This document shows positions 16,598 to 26,434 of a stretch of DNA of 64,000 nt, piece by piece (position 1 is the first letter of the stretch; each line of letters starts with the position of its first letter). Below the pieces are notes generated by a model. It worked only from the letters and a program-made list of their open reading frames with translations, was not told the DNA's origin and ran no database searches. Both the position numbers and the translations under genes were made by a program. Source of the DNA: Galbibacter sp. BG1 (GTDB lineage: Bacteria; Bacteroidota; Bacteroidia; Flavobacteriales; Flavobacteriaceae); contig NZ_CP058364.1 of NCBI RefSeq assembly GCF_013391805.1, forward strand, positions 1,612,501 to 1,676,500, read 5' to 3'.

Positions 16598-18820
16598 GTG
16601 AGAATTAAATTTTTATTCATAGTACTTTTTACAGCAGCTTTCTCTTTTGCGCAAGAAGATAAAAGTCAAGACCCCAAAGTAGGTTTGGTTTTAAGTGGTG
16701 GTGGAGCCAAAGGGTTGGCACACATTGGTGCGCTCAAAGCGATAGAAGAATCTGGGGTGCGCATAGATTATATTGGTGGAACCAGTATGGGAGCCATTAT
16801 TGGAGCATTGTACGCCGCTGGATATTCTGCAAAGCAATTGGATTCTATCTTTAGGGAAACCAATTTCGACGTTTTGTTACAGGATAAAATTCCGCGTTCT
16901 GCCATGTCTTTCTACGAAAAAAGCAGTTACGAAAAGTACGCGCTAACTTTACCGTTCGATAAATTTAAAGTTTCATTTCCTACGTCGCTATCCAAGGGCC
17001 AAAACCTCTATAACCAGCTTTCCCGTTTGTTGTTTAATGTGAATGGGGTAGAAAATTTTAACGATCTTCCCATTCCTTTTTTCTGTATGGCTACCGATGT
17101 GGAAACGGGAGAACAAGTAATTTTAGATAAAGGTTATCTTCCAAGGGCGCTTTCTGCGAGTGCCGCCATTCCTTCCTTTTTTGAACCGGTTCCCTATGAA
17201 GATAAACTTTTGGTAGATGGAGGAGTACAAAATAATTATCCTGTAGATGAGGTTCTAGACTTAGGGGCCGATATAATCATTGGTGTGGATGTTCAAGACC
17301 CTTTACTGAAGCGGGATAAACTAAAATCGGCTACCGACGTGCTCGTACAGATAAATTATTACAATACGGTAAACGATATGGAAGAGAAGCTGAAAAAGAC
17401 AGATGTTTATATCAAACCGAATATTGAGCCCTTTAATATTTTATCATTTGGGGAAGGGGAGAAAATTATTGAAAGCGGTTATGAAGCGGGAGAATTAAAG
17501 ATAAGTTCTTTGGATAGTGTTGCGAAGCTTCAAAAAAAGCCACCGATTAAACAATATCCAGGGGAAGCTGTAGATACCTTTTTAATAGACCGTCTTTCTT
17601 TTGAAGGTAACGACAAGTTCACAAGAGCATACCTCAAAGGGAAATTGCGCTATACAACTGAAGAATATATCAATTTTGATAAGATCGATCAAGGGATGAG
17701 CAATCTCTCGGCAACCAATAACTTTAATAGTGTACGCTATGAGATTCGCCCAAATAAAGAGGGGTATAAACTGTCGGTTCCTATAATAGAAAGGAATACT
17801 GATATGTTTCTAAAACTAGGGGTTCATTACGACGGCTTGTATAAAACCGCAGGACTGGTAAATATTACCAAGAAACATTTGTTCTTTGACGACGATGTGG
17901 TGTATTTCGATTTTATAGTTGGAGATTTTATCAGGTATAATTTTGAATATTATTTGGACAAAGGTTTTTATTGGAGCTTCGGTTTCAAATCCCGTTATAA
18001 TTCTTTTGCTAAGGATGTGGAATTCGATTTTGTGCAGGGAACGGTTCAGGAAGAATTGCCGGATGTAAATAAACTTGATATCGAAATATCAGATTTTACC
18101 AATCAGCTATATGCGCAAACGGTTTGGAAAGAAGAGTTTACTTTTGGGCTCGGTTTAGAGCATAAATATTTGAAGATTGAAACAGAAACCATTACAGATA
18201 GCGACGGAAAAGAGGTGGTATTGGAAAACGATAACTATTTTAGTACTTACGGGTATTTAAAGTTTGATACGCTGGATGACAAATACTTTCCTTCCAAGGG
18301 AATGTTTTTCGACGGCGATTTCCATTTATATCTATTTTCCAGTGGTTTTGAAGAAAAATCAGATAATTTTTCAATCGCTAAGGCCAAAATGGGCTTTGCA
18401 GTACCTATTGCCAAAAACTTTTCGATGGATTTCTTTACGGAAGGCGGATTTAAAATTGAAAATACCAATGTACAGGCTTTCGATTTTGTGCTTGGCGGTT
18501 TTGGAAACGATTTTATAAATAATATTACTCCTTTTTTAGGGTACGATTATTTAAGCTTTGGTGGGGATAGCTTTGTAAAGGCAACATTTAATGCCGATTG
18601 GGAATTTGTTAAACAGAACCATTTTAATATATCTGCCAACATTGCCAATGCGGGAGATGATATTTTCGAAAAAGGGGAGTGGTTTACTTTGCCCGATTAT
18701 ACAGGATATTCTGTAGGCTATGGCTACGAATCTATAATCGGTCCGCTTCAAGCAAAATTTTCTTATTCCCCAGAAACAGGCGATAATTGGCTGTATGTAA
18801 GTGTTGGGTTTTGGTTTTAA
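16598..18820 (+). CDS. patatin-like phospholipase fused to POTRA/outer-membrane beta-barrel
   Basis: 740 residues beginning with GTG and a signal peptide (MRIKFLFIVLFTAAFSFAQ). The patatin domain has the oxyanion loop SGGGAKGLAHIGAL, the nucleophile Ser63 in GTSMG and the catalytic Asp near residue 207 in LLVDGGVQNN. After residue 320 comes a POTRA-like part (FLIDRLSFEGNDKFTRAYLKGKL) and then a long beta-rich region ending in VSVGFWF, as expected of an Omp85-type barrel. Such proteins are secreted or outer-membrane lipases of the PlpD type. It is in an operon behind uvrC, which is probably a chance pairing. Confidence 0.92.
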   Translation: MRIKFLFIVLFTAAFSFAQEDKSQDPKVGLVLSGGGAKGLAHIGALKAIEESGVRIDYIGGTSMGAIIGALYAAGYSAKQLDSIFRETNFDVLLQDKIPRSAMSFYEKSSYEKYALTLPFDKFKVSFPTSLSKGQNLYNQLSRLLFNVNGVENFNDLPIPFFCMATDVETGEQVILDKGYLPRALSASAAIPSFFEPVPYEDKLLVDGGVQNNYPVDEVLDLGADIIIGVDVQDPLLKRDKLKSATDVLVQINYYNTVNDMEEKLKKTDVYIKPNIEPFNILSFGEGEKIIESGYEAGELKISSLDSVAKLQKKPPIKQYPGEAVDTFLIDRLSFEGNDKFTRAYLKGKLRYTTEEYINFDKIDQGMSNLSATNNFNSVRYEIRPNKEGYKLSVPIIERNTDMFLKLGVHYDGLYKTAGLVNITKKHLFFDDDVVYFDFIVGDFIRYNFEYYLDKGFYWSFGFKSRYNSFAKDVEFDFVQGTVQEELPDVNKLDIEISDFTNQLYAQTVWKEEFTFGLGLEHKYLKIETETITDSDGKEVVLENDNYFSTYGYLKFDTLDDKYFPSKGMFFDGDFHLYLFSSGFEEKSDNFSIAKAKMGFAVPIAKNFSMDFFTEGGFKIENTNVQAFDFVLGGFGNDFINNITPFLGYDYLSFGGDSFVKATFNADWEFVKQNHFNISANIANAGDDIFEKGEWFTLPDYTGYSVGYGYESIIGPLQAKFSYSPETGDNWLYVSVGFWF

Positions 18821-18883
18821 GAATTCCTTAGCGGAAATCTCCATAAATTATTACGATATTTGTAGTATTCAAACGTTTTCGCT

Positions 18884-20044
18884 ATGCCTTTTTATCATAA
18901 ACTTGGAAAAATACCACATAAAAGACACACCATCTTTAAAAAACCAGATGGAAGCTTGTATTACGAGCAACTATTTGGAACCATAGGTTTCGATGGCATG
19001 TCTTCCAATCTCTACCACGTGCATAGGCCTACACAGGTTAAAGAGATAAAATCGCAGGTAAATGTAGCTCCAGAGATTGCAGTTCCCAATAATATTCAGT
19101 CGTATCGTTTTCACGGATTTAAAATTAAACCTGAAGCTGATTTTCTAAAGAGCAGAAAGTCTATTTTAACAAATTCAGATTGTACTATACAATTGGCGGC
19201 TCCCAAAAAATCCACTTCAGAATATTTTTATAAAAATTCTGATGCCGATGAAATGATTTTTATTCATCAAGGAAATGGGAAGTTACGCACTCACCTTGGA
19301 AATATAGATTTTAAGTATGGGGATTATTTAATTATCCCTAGAGGTGTTATCTACAAAATAGATTTTGAAACAGAAGACAATAGGTTGTTTGTAGTAGAAT
19401 CGCGAAGGCCTATTTATACACCTAAAAAATATAGGAATTGGTTTGGTCAACTTTTAGAGCATTCTCCATTTTGTGAGCGTGATATTAGGCGCCCGAATGA
19501 ATTGGAAACTCTTGACGAAAAAGGAGAGTTTTTAATGAAAATTAAAAAACAGGATGAGATTTTCGATATGGTCTATGCCACGCATCCTTTTGATGTGGTT
19601 GGCTACGATGGCTTCAATTATCCTTATGCTTTGAGCATTCACGATTTTGAACCTATAACAGGTAGAATTCATCAACCACCACCTGTGCACCAAACTTTCG
19701 AAACAGATGCTTTTGTAGTCTGTAGTTTTGTGCCTAGGCTATACGATTACCATCCCGAGAGTATTCCTGCACCGTATAACCACAGCAATATAGATTCCGA
19801 TGAGGTTTTGTATTATGTGGACGGTGATTTTATGAGTCGGAATGACATTGAAAAAGGCCATATTTCCTTGCATCCTGCAGGAATTCCCCATGGGCCACAT
19901 CCTGGGGCTGTGGAACGCAGTATTGGAAAGAAGCAAACGGAGGAATTGGCGGTAATGGTAGATACCTTTAAACCACTAAAATTAACAAAAGAGGCAATGG
20001 ATATTGCCGACGACACCTACTACCAATCTTGGTTGGAGCATTAA
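18884..20044 (+). CDS. hmgA: homogentisate 1,2-dioxygenase
   Basis: 386 residues. This non-heme iron enzyme opens the ring of homogentisate in tyrosine and phenylalanine catabolism. The cupin-like halves are recognisable: HQGNGKLRTHLGNIDFKYGDYLIIPRGVIY in the first, and the iron-ligand region PPPVHQTFE... with ISLHPAGIPHGPHPGAVERSIG in the second. The next gene, 66 bases on, encodes the enzyme of the preceding step, which strongly supports the assignment. The protein is shorter than the human enzyme (445 residues), as is usual in this phylum. Confidence 0.93.
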   Translation: MPFYHKLGKIPHKRHTIFKKPDGSLYYEQLFGTIGFDGMSSNLYHVHRPTQVKEIKSQVNVAPEIAVPNNIQSYRFHGFKIKPEADFLKSRKSILTNSDCTIQLAAPKKSTSEYFYKNSDADEMIFIHQGNGKLRTHLGNIDFKYGDYLIIPRGVIYKIDFETEDNRLFVVESRRPIYTPKKYRNWFGQLLEHSPFCERDIRRPNELETLDEKGEFLMKIKKQDEIFDMVYATHPFDVVGYDGFNYPYALSIHDFEPITGRIHQPPPVHQTFETDAFVVCSFVPRLYDYHPESIPAPYNHSNIDSDEVLYYVDGDFMSRNDIEKGHISLHPAGIPHGPHPGAVERSIGKKQTEELAVMVDTFKPLKLTKEAMDIADDTYYQSWLEH

Positions 20045-20110
20045 AGATTGGTGTCGAAACCTTCTAAAATATTGAAAATAATTATTTGAAATTATCTAAT
20101 TTAAAAAAAT

Positions 20111-21250
20111 ATGTCACAAGATACCACATCATTAAAACTTGAAAAGGAAGTAGCGGCCGCAGAAGATTTTTTGCCATTACTGGGAACAGATTATGTAGAG
20201 CTTTATGTGGGAAACGCAAAGCAAGCGGCACATTATTATCAGGCAGCTTGGGGCTTTCAACCATTGGCCTACGCTGGTTTGGAAACAGGTCGTAAAGACA
20301 GTGTTTCGTATGTTCTTCAGCAAGATAAAATAAGAATTGTGCTTACTTCACCCTTAAAACAAGGAGGGGAAATTAATAGGCATATAGAAAAACATGGAGA
20401 TGGAGTAAAAGTGGTGGCGCTTTGGGTAGATGACGCAACTAAAAGCTACCAAGAAACTACCAAAAGGGGTGCGCAAAGCTATATGGAGCCTAAAACAATA
20501 GAAGACGATCTCGGGAAAGTAGTTCTTTCTGGAATTCATACCTATGGGGAAACGGTGCACGTTTTTGTAGAACGCTCTAATTATAATGGGGCATTTATGC
20601 CAGGTTTTAAGGCTTGGAATCCAACGTATAAACCGGCGCCGGTTGGTTTAAAATACATAGACCACATGGTAGGGAATGTAGGTTGGAATGAAATGAGAAA
20701 ATGGTGCGAATTTTACGCCAAGGTAATGGGGTTTGCCCAATTGGTATCTTTTGATGATAAGGATATTTCTACGGAATATACTGCGTTAATGAGCAAGGTG
20801 ATGAGTAATGGGAATGGAAGAATAAAGTTCCCAATAAACGAACCTGCTGAAGGAAAGAAAAAATCGCAGATAGAAGAATATATAGAGTTTTATAATGGAG
20901 CAGGCGTACAACACATTGCGTTAGCTACCGATAATATTATAGAAACCGTAAAGCAGTTAAAAAACAGGGGTGTAGAATTTCTTCACGTGCCAGATACCTA
21001 TTACGATACAGTTTTAGATAGGGTTGGGGAGATCGATGAATCTTTGGAACCTTTAAAAGAACTAGGGATTCTTATCGATAGGGACGACGAAGGGTACCTA
21101 TTGCAACTATTTACAAAGCCCATTTTAGATAGGCCTACCATGTTTATCGAGATTATTCAAAGAAAAGGAGCCAAATCTTTTGGAAAAGGAAACTTTAAGG
21201 CGCTGTTTGAGGCTATAGAGCGAGAGCAGGAAATGAGAGGTACGTTATAA
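20111..21250 (+). CDS. hppD: 4-hydroxyphenylpyruvate dioxygenase
   Basis: 379 residues. It converts 4-hydroxyphenylpyruvate to homogentisate, the substrate of the neighbouring hmgA product. Two vicinal-oxygen-chelate domains are visible. The iron ligands are His in YIDHMVGNV (about residue 185), His in GVQHIALATDNI and Glu near the C-terminus in MFIEIIQRKGAKSFGKGNFKALFEAIE, which is also the C-terminal gating helix. The pair forms a tyrosine degradation unit. Confidence 0.96.
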   Translation: MSQDTTSLKLEKEVAAAEDFLPLLGTDYVELYVGNAKQAAHYYQAAWGFQPLAYAGLETGRKDSVSYVLQQDKIRIVLTSPLKQGGEINRHIEKHGDGVKVVALWVDDATKSYQETTKRGAQSYMEPKTIEDDLGKVVLSGIHTYGETVHVFVERSNYNGAFMPGFKAWNPTYKPAPVGLKYIDHMVGNVGWNEMRKWCEFYAKVMGFAQLVSFDDKDISTEYTALMSKVMSNGNGRIKFPINEPAEGKKKSQIEEYIEFYNGAGVQHIALATDNIIETVKQLKNRGVEFLHVPDTYYDTVLDRVGEIDESLEPLKELGILIDRDDEGYLLQLFTKPILDRPTMFIEIIQRKGAKSFGKGNFKALFEAIEREQEMRGTL

Positions 21251-21336
21251 AAAAGGCGTTTTTTTGTTAAATTATCAATTACAGCTAAAACATTTTATCA
21301 TCTAAGTGTTAAAAAAGTTAAACTTATTTATTATGC

Positions 21337-21366
21337 TTGCATAACATCTGTATTGTATTAACTTTG
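21337..21366 (+). promoter_or_regulatory. consensus Bacteroidota promoter for a small RNA
   Basis: TTG at 21337-21339 and TAACTTTG at 21359-21366 are separated by exactly 19 bases, an ideal match to the Bacteroidota promoter TTG-N19-TAnnTTTG. Transcription should start near 21371-21374. No coding frame follows; a strong terminator is reached about 100 bases later. Confidence 0.75.
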
Positions 21367-21370
21367 CGCT

Positions 21371-21471
21371 CGCAATAGGGGTGGTGCCCTATGCAGACTT
21401 TAAGTAAAGTTTTCATAATTTAAAGTTTTGGTTGGTTAATGAAAAAAGCTCGACTTCGGTCGAGCTTTTTG
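21371..21471 (+). ncRNA. candidate stand-alone small RNA, about 100 nt
   Basis: The interval starts just after an ideal promoter and ends with a UUCG-capped intrinsic terminator. A hairpin with a bulge forms from GCAATAGGG (21372-21380) and CCCTATGC (21387-21394) around a GTGGTG loop. A second short hairpin ACTTTA/TAAAGT follows (21397-21410). No start codon with a useful frame is present. The following gene has about 100 further bases before its start, so this is not its leader. I do not recognise the family; it could be a new sRNA or a member of a known flavobacterial RNA motif. Confidence 0.6.
21444..21470 (+). terminator. UUCG-capped terminator of the small RNA
   Basis: AAAAGCTCGAC (21444-21454), loop TTCG (21455-21458) and GTCGAGCTTTTT (21459-21470) form an eleven-base perfect stem with a T-tract. 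The extra-stable UUCG tetraloop makes this one of the strongest terminators in the window. Confidence 0.9.
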
Positions 21472-21574
21472 CTTTTGGTCATGTTTGGTACTTTTGGAAT
21501 AATAATTGTTAATTGTAATTACAAAGAATCGTAATGTAATTGAATTTATTATTTTTACATCAATAACTTGAAGT

Positions 21575-22363
21575 ATGAAGAAGATTATCTTAGCCCTGAC
21601 CATATTTTGGTTATCAGCATTTGTTAACCAAAGTGAAGAAATTAAATCCGATTCCTTTCAAGCTGGAGAGTGGTTTAAATTCCGTATTCACTATGGTATT
21701 TTTAACGCCAGTTATGCCACCCTCGAAGTAAAAAACGATTATGTACAGGGGCGAGAAGTCTATCATGTTATAGGAAGAGGACAAACCACTGGGTTGGCAA
21801 GCCTGTTTTTTAAGGTAGACGACAACTACGAGAGTTACTTTGATAAAGAAACCGGTCAGCCTTATAAATTTATCAGGCAGATAGATGAAGGTGGCCATAC
21901 CAAAGATCTAGAAATCAACTTCGACTACGACGCTAAGAAAGCCATCTTAGAAGATCACAAACACGATACCGAGCAAAGTTTTGAAATCAATAAAGGCGTT
22001 CAAGACCTAATTTCTGCATTTTACTATATGAGAAATCGTGTAGACAGGCACCAATTGTCTAAAGGGCAAGAATTTGTTTCAGACATTCTTTTTGATGATG
22101 ATGGCCTCTTTAAGTTTAAGCTTAAATATTTAGGAAAGGAAACCTTAAATACTAAGTTTGGTAAGATTAAATGTTTGAAATTTAGACCGTACGTGCAATC
22201 GGGACGTATTTTCGAAGAGGAGGAAAGTTTAACGCTTTGGGTTTCTGATGATGATAATAAAATGCCTATCCGAATTAAGGCAGATATCTTGGTGGGATCG
22301 ATAAAAGCAGATTTGGAAGCTTTTAAAGGGCTTAAAAATCAGTTTAAAATAATAATGGATTGA
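21575..22363 (+). CDS. DUF3108 periplasmic protein
   Basis: 262 residues. A signal peptide (MKKIILALTIFWLSAFVNQSEE) precedes a beta-rich domain with FKFRIHYGIFNASYATLEV-like text, GQTTGLASLFFKVDDNYESYFDKETGQPYKFIRQIDEGG and a C-terminal LWVSDDDNKMPIRIKADILVGSIKADLEAF, the hallmark of DUF3108. Its function is unknown; the fold resembles outer-membrane lipid-handling beta-barrel-like proteins. Its stop TGA overlaps the ATG of tryptophan 2,3-dioxygenase (TGATG), so translation is coupled. Confidence 0.85.
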   Translation: MKKIILALTIFWLSAFVNQSEEIKSDSFQAGEWFKFRIHYGIFNASYATLEVKNDYVQGREVYHVIGRGQTTGLASLFFKVDDNYESYFDKETGQPYKFIRQIDEGGHTKDLEINFDYDAKKAILEDHKHDTEQSFEINKGVQDLISAFYYMRNRVDRHQLSKGQEFVSDILFDDDGLFKFKLKYLGKETLNTKFGKIKCLKFRPYVQSGRIFEEEESLTLWVSDDDNKMPIRIKADILVGSIKADLEAFKGLKNQFKIIMD

Positions 22364-23325
22364 TGGATATAAAGCCGGAAATTGAAGCGCAAATTGCAAA
22401 GCTTGAAGAGAAATACAAAAATTCGGGTCAAGATCTTAGCTCTTATTTAGACGGACTCCTTTACGAAAAATACTTAACGTATTGGGATTACATTCATCTT
22501 GATACGCTTTTGAGCTTGCAAATACCGCGAACGCATTTTCCAGATGAAGAAATCTTCATCATGTACCATCAAATTACAGAACTGTATTTTAAACTCATTA
22601 TCCATGAGCAAAAGCAGTTGATTGATGACAAGGTTCAGAAATTGGACTTCTTAATTACCAAAATTGAGCGCATCAATAATTATTATAAAATTTTGATCAA
22701 TTCATTTAATGTAATGATTAATGGAATGGATCGATCGCAGTTTTTAAAGTACCGCATGGCCTTGCTTCCTGCAAGCGGATTTCAATCGGCACAGTTTAGG
22801 ATGATAGAGATTTATTCTACTCCCATATACAATTTACTTCCGGCAAATGTAAAGCAAGAATTAGATGAAAACGCCCCGCTTGAAGAGCTTTACGAAAATA
22901 TTTATTGGAAAAAAGGTGCGGTAGATACTAAAACCAATGAAAAAACGCTTACCTTAAAGCAGTTTGAGTACAGGTATACGCCAAGATTCATGAGAATAGC
23001 AAATGAGGTAAAAGGTGTTACTATTTACGAAAAATTCTTAAATTTGCCCGACGAAGTAAAAAATAACCCGTTGCTAATCAACGCGATGAAAGAGCTAGAT
23101 GTAAATGCAAACGTTAATTGGAACTTAATGCATATGGGTGCCGCCTATAAACATTTGAGCAAAGACAAGCAAACGATTGATGCTACGGGAGGAACAAATT
23201 GGAAAGATTATTTGCCACCAAGTTTTCAGAAAATAATATTTTTTCCTGAGATTTGGAGCGAAACAGAGAAAGCCGACTGGGGAAAGCAGTGGGTGGAGCA
23301 TATGTTTAACCCTCAAACAAATTAA
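22363..23325 (+). CDS. kynA: tryptophan 2,3-dioxygenase
   Basis: 320 residues from the ATG at 22363, which overlaps the previous stop as TGATG; a TTG one codon earlier is less likely. The heme enzyme opens the indole ring of tryptophan to N-formylkynurenine. The signature YEKYLTYWDYIHLDTLLSLQIPRT, the substrate-binding DEEIFIMYHQITELYFKLIIHE and the PASGFQSAQFRMIE block are all present. Other kynurenine-pathway genes are not in the window. Confidence 0.92.
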   Translation: MDIKPEIEAQIAKLEEKYKNSGQDLSSYLDGLLYEKYLTYWDYIHLDTLLSLQIPRTHFPDEEIFIMYHQITELYFKLIIHEQKQLIDDKVQKLDFLITKIERINNYYKILINSFNVMINGMDRSQFLKYRMALLPASGFQSAQFRMIEIYSTPIYNLLPANVKQELDENAPLEELYENIYWKKGAVDTKTNEKTLTLKQFEYRYTPRFMRIANEVKGVTIYEKFLNLPDEVKNNPLLINAMKELDVNANVNWNLMHMGAAYKHLSKDKQTIDATGGTNWKDYLPPSFQKIIFFPEIWSETEKADWGKQWVEHMFNPQTN

Positions 23326-23331
23326 TTTTAA

Positions 23332-24657
23332 ATGCCAAAGAATGTATTCGCACTTGTATGTTTAGCCTTATTGGCTTTCGTAGCGTGCAAAGAAGAGAAG
23401 AGAGAGAAGGTAGAAGAGGCCAATGTGGTAAAAGCGGCGGACCTAAAACCTATTGAAGTAAAGGAATTTGGATACAATTTAAACCAATATTACGTAGTAA
23501 GGGATACGGTAAAGGCTGGAGACAGTTTTGGTGAAATACTACAACGAAATAATCTAGACTACCCACAAATATACAATATTGTAGAAGGCGCTAAAGATTC
23601 TTTTAATATAGCTAGTCTACAAGTAGGGAAACCTTATACCCTTTTATGTACTAAGGGAGATTCACTTCAAGTACCAAAATGTTTTATTTACCAGCCGAAC
23701 AGCATCGACTACGTAGTGGTCGATTTTGCTGATTCCACTTTGGTTAAAAAAGGGAAGAAAGAAGTGAAATTAGTAGAACGGGAGGCAACAGGAATCATTA
23801 ATGGTTCTCTATACCAAACCTTGCAAGAACAAGGCTTGAGCCCAATTGTAGCTTATAAAATGTCTGATGTGTATGCATGGACCATCGACTTCTTCAGAAT
23901 TCAAAAAGGAGATCGCTTCAAGGTTATTTTTACTGAAAAGTATATCGATGATTCTATTTACGCTGGTGTCGATAAAATTAAGGCAGCATATTTTGAACAT
24001 AAAGGTGAACCTATTTATTCGTTCCGTTTCGAAACCGATTCTACCAAACATATTGTAGATTATTTTGATGAAAATGCAAAGAATTTAAGAAGGGCATTTT
24101 TAAAGGCTCCAGTGCAGTTTAGTAGAATATCTTCCCGTTACAATTTAAAACGAAGAATTGCCTACTACGGAAATAAGATTAGACCTCATAAAGGAACAGA
24201 TTTTGCCGCGCCCGTAGGGACACCCATTCTGTCTACTGCAAATGGTACGGTAGTAGAGTCTGCTAGAAGAGGGGGAAATGGTAACTATGTAAAAGTTAAA
24301 CACAACGGTACTTATAGCACACAATACCTCCATATGAGCAAGCGTAAAGTGAATGTTGGTCAATATGTAAAACAAGGCGATGTCATCGGTTGGGTAGGTA
24401 TGACCGGGAATACAAGCGGGCCTCACGTATGCTACCGTTTTTGGAAAAATGGAAGACAGGTAGATCCTTTTAAGCAAGATTTGCCAAAGGCAGAACCCAT
24501 TGGGGATTCCCTTAAAGTAAAATACCTTGCGCATATTGAGCCTATAAAAGCAAGATTGGATTCCTTAGTTTTTCCTAGTGAAGAAACTACCAATGAAGAA
24601 GAATTTTTAACAGAACTAAATCAGAAGAATGCCATTAGCAGCAATAAATCCAACTAA
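23332..24657 (+). CDS. M23-family peptidoglycan peptidase (lipoprotein)
   Basis: 441 residues. The N-terminus is a lipoprotein signal with Cys at residue 19 ([11 protein letters not shown]). A middle part with a LysM/OapA-like section ([21 protein letters not shown]) precedes the M23 domain: His286 and Asp290 in [14 protein letters not shown] and [33 protein letters not shown]. The canonical HxH ending is here H365-V-C367 ([12 protein letters not shown]), so one expected zinc-ligand histidine is Cys. It may cut cell-wall peptides or act as a regulator of division amidases. Its last 29 bases overlap pgi. Confidence 0.88.
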
Positions 24658-26269
24658 ATTAGAAGCTTGGAAAAAGCTACAAGAACACTACAATACATTT
24701 CAGGATACTACAATAAAAAGTTTATTTGCACAAGACTCCCAAAGAGCAAACAAATATACCATTCAATGGAATGATTTTTATTTGGATTATTCCAAAAATA
24801 GAATCGACGATACCACGCATAAGTTATTATTGCAATTAGCAGATGAGGTAAAACTTAAGGATGCTATCGAAAAGTATTTTTCGGGTGACCTTATTAACGA
24901 AACAGAGAATAGAGCTGTATTACATACGGCATTGAGGGCTAAGGAAAGGGAGAAAATATTTGTTGATGGGGAAAATGTGGTACCTGAAGTTTATGAGGTA
25001 AAAGAAAAGATAAAAAACTTTACTGAAAGTATTATTTCTGGAACTAAAAAAGGACATACAGGAAAGGCATTTACCGATGTGGTAAATATAGGTATTGGTG
25101 GCTCAGACCTTGGTCCGGCGATGGTAACGGAAGCACTTCAATATTATCAAAACCATCTCAACGTTCATTTTGTAAGTAATGTAGATGGAGACCACGTGCA
25201 TGAGGTCATTAAAAAGTTGGATCCAGAGACAACCCTTTTTGTAATTGTTTCCAAAACCTTTACAACCCAAGAAACCTTAAGCAACGCTACTACCATTAAA
25301 AATTGGTTTTTAAAGTCGGCTTCACAAAAAGATGTTGCGGCGCATTTTGTGGCAGTTTCCACAAATTTGGAAAAAATAGCAGAATTTGGGATCGACTCCG
25401 AAAATGTTTTCCCAATGAAAGATTGGGTTGGAGGCCGTTTTTCTCTTTGGAGTGCTGTGGGGTTATCTATAGCCTTGGCCGTTGGTTACGACAACTTCGA
25501 TAAGTTATTGGCCGGGGCAAATGCTATGGACGAACATTTTAAGGAAACACCATTCGAAAAAAATATCCCTGTTATTTTGGCACTATTGAGTGTATGGTAC
25601 AATAACTTTTATGGAGCAGAAAGCGAAGCGTTAATTCCGTATTCGCAATACCTTCATAGATTATCCGCATACTTACAGCAAGGCACTATGGAAAGTAACG
25701 GGAAAAGTGTGGACAGAAATGGCGAAAAAGTAACCTACCAAACAGGAACAATTATTTGGGGAGAACCTGGTACCAATTCACAACATGCTTTCTTTCAACT
25801 AATCCATCAAGGAACTAAATTAATCCCAGCGGATTTTATTGGCTTTACGGAATCTTTACATGGAGATAAAGACCATCACGATAAATTAATGGCCAATTAT
25901 TTTGCGCAAACGGAAGCTTTGCTGAACGGTAAAACAGAAGCTGAAGTAAGGGCAGAATTGGAAGAAAAAAATCTTTCAGAAGAAGAAATAGAGAAACTAT
26001 TGCCTTTTAAACTTTTTGAAGGTAATAAACCTACAAACTCATTATTGATTCACAAATTAACCCCACAGGCTTTGGGAGAGTTGATAGCGATGTACGAGCA
26101 TAAAATTTTTGTACAAGGGGTGATTTGGAATATTTTTAGTTTCGATCAATGGGGGGTAGAATTAGGAAAACAATTGGCTTCTACCATATTGAAAGATATA
26201 AATTCTGAAAAAGTTAGTAATCACGACAATTCCACGTTAAATCTTTTAGAATTTTATAAAAGGAGTTAA
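24629..26269 (+). CDS. pgi: glucose-6-phosphate isomerase
   Basis: 546 residues, full length. It interconverts glucose-6-phosphate and fructose-6-phosphate. The start [21 protein letters not shown] matches the family N-terminus, so the 29-base overlap with the peptidase gene appears genuine. The signatures [51 protein letters not shown] and [21 protein letters not shown] are intact. It is the last gene of the DUF3108-kynA-M23-pgi run and is followed by a terminator. Confidence 0.97.
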
Positions 26270-26288
26270 CAATATTTTAAAATTCAAT

Positions 26289-26335
26289 AAAACGTAGCCG
26301 TGTAATCTTCACAATATTACATTGTTACGTTTTTT
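26289..26335 (+). terminator. terminator after pgi
   Basis: Outer arms AAAACGTA (26289-26296) and TACGTTTT (26326-26333) plus an inner TGTAAT/ATTACA stem form a long hairpin followed by T residues, 19 bases after the pgi stop. Confidence 0.75.
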
Positions 26336-26434
26336 GTTTATTTTTGTCTTAGTGTTAAATTATTTAACAATGCCTTAATCAAAGAGTCTTATTTATCTAA
26401 GACTTTTGCAGGGTTAAATTAAATCAAACAAAAA

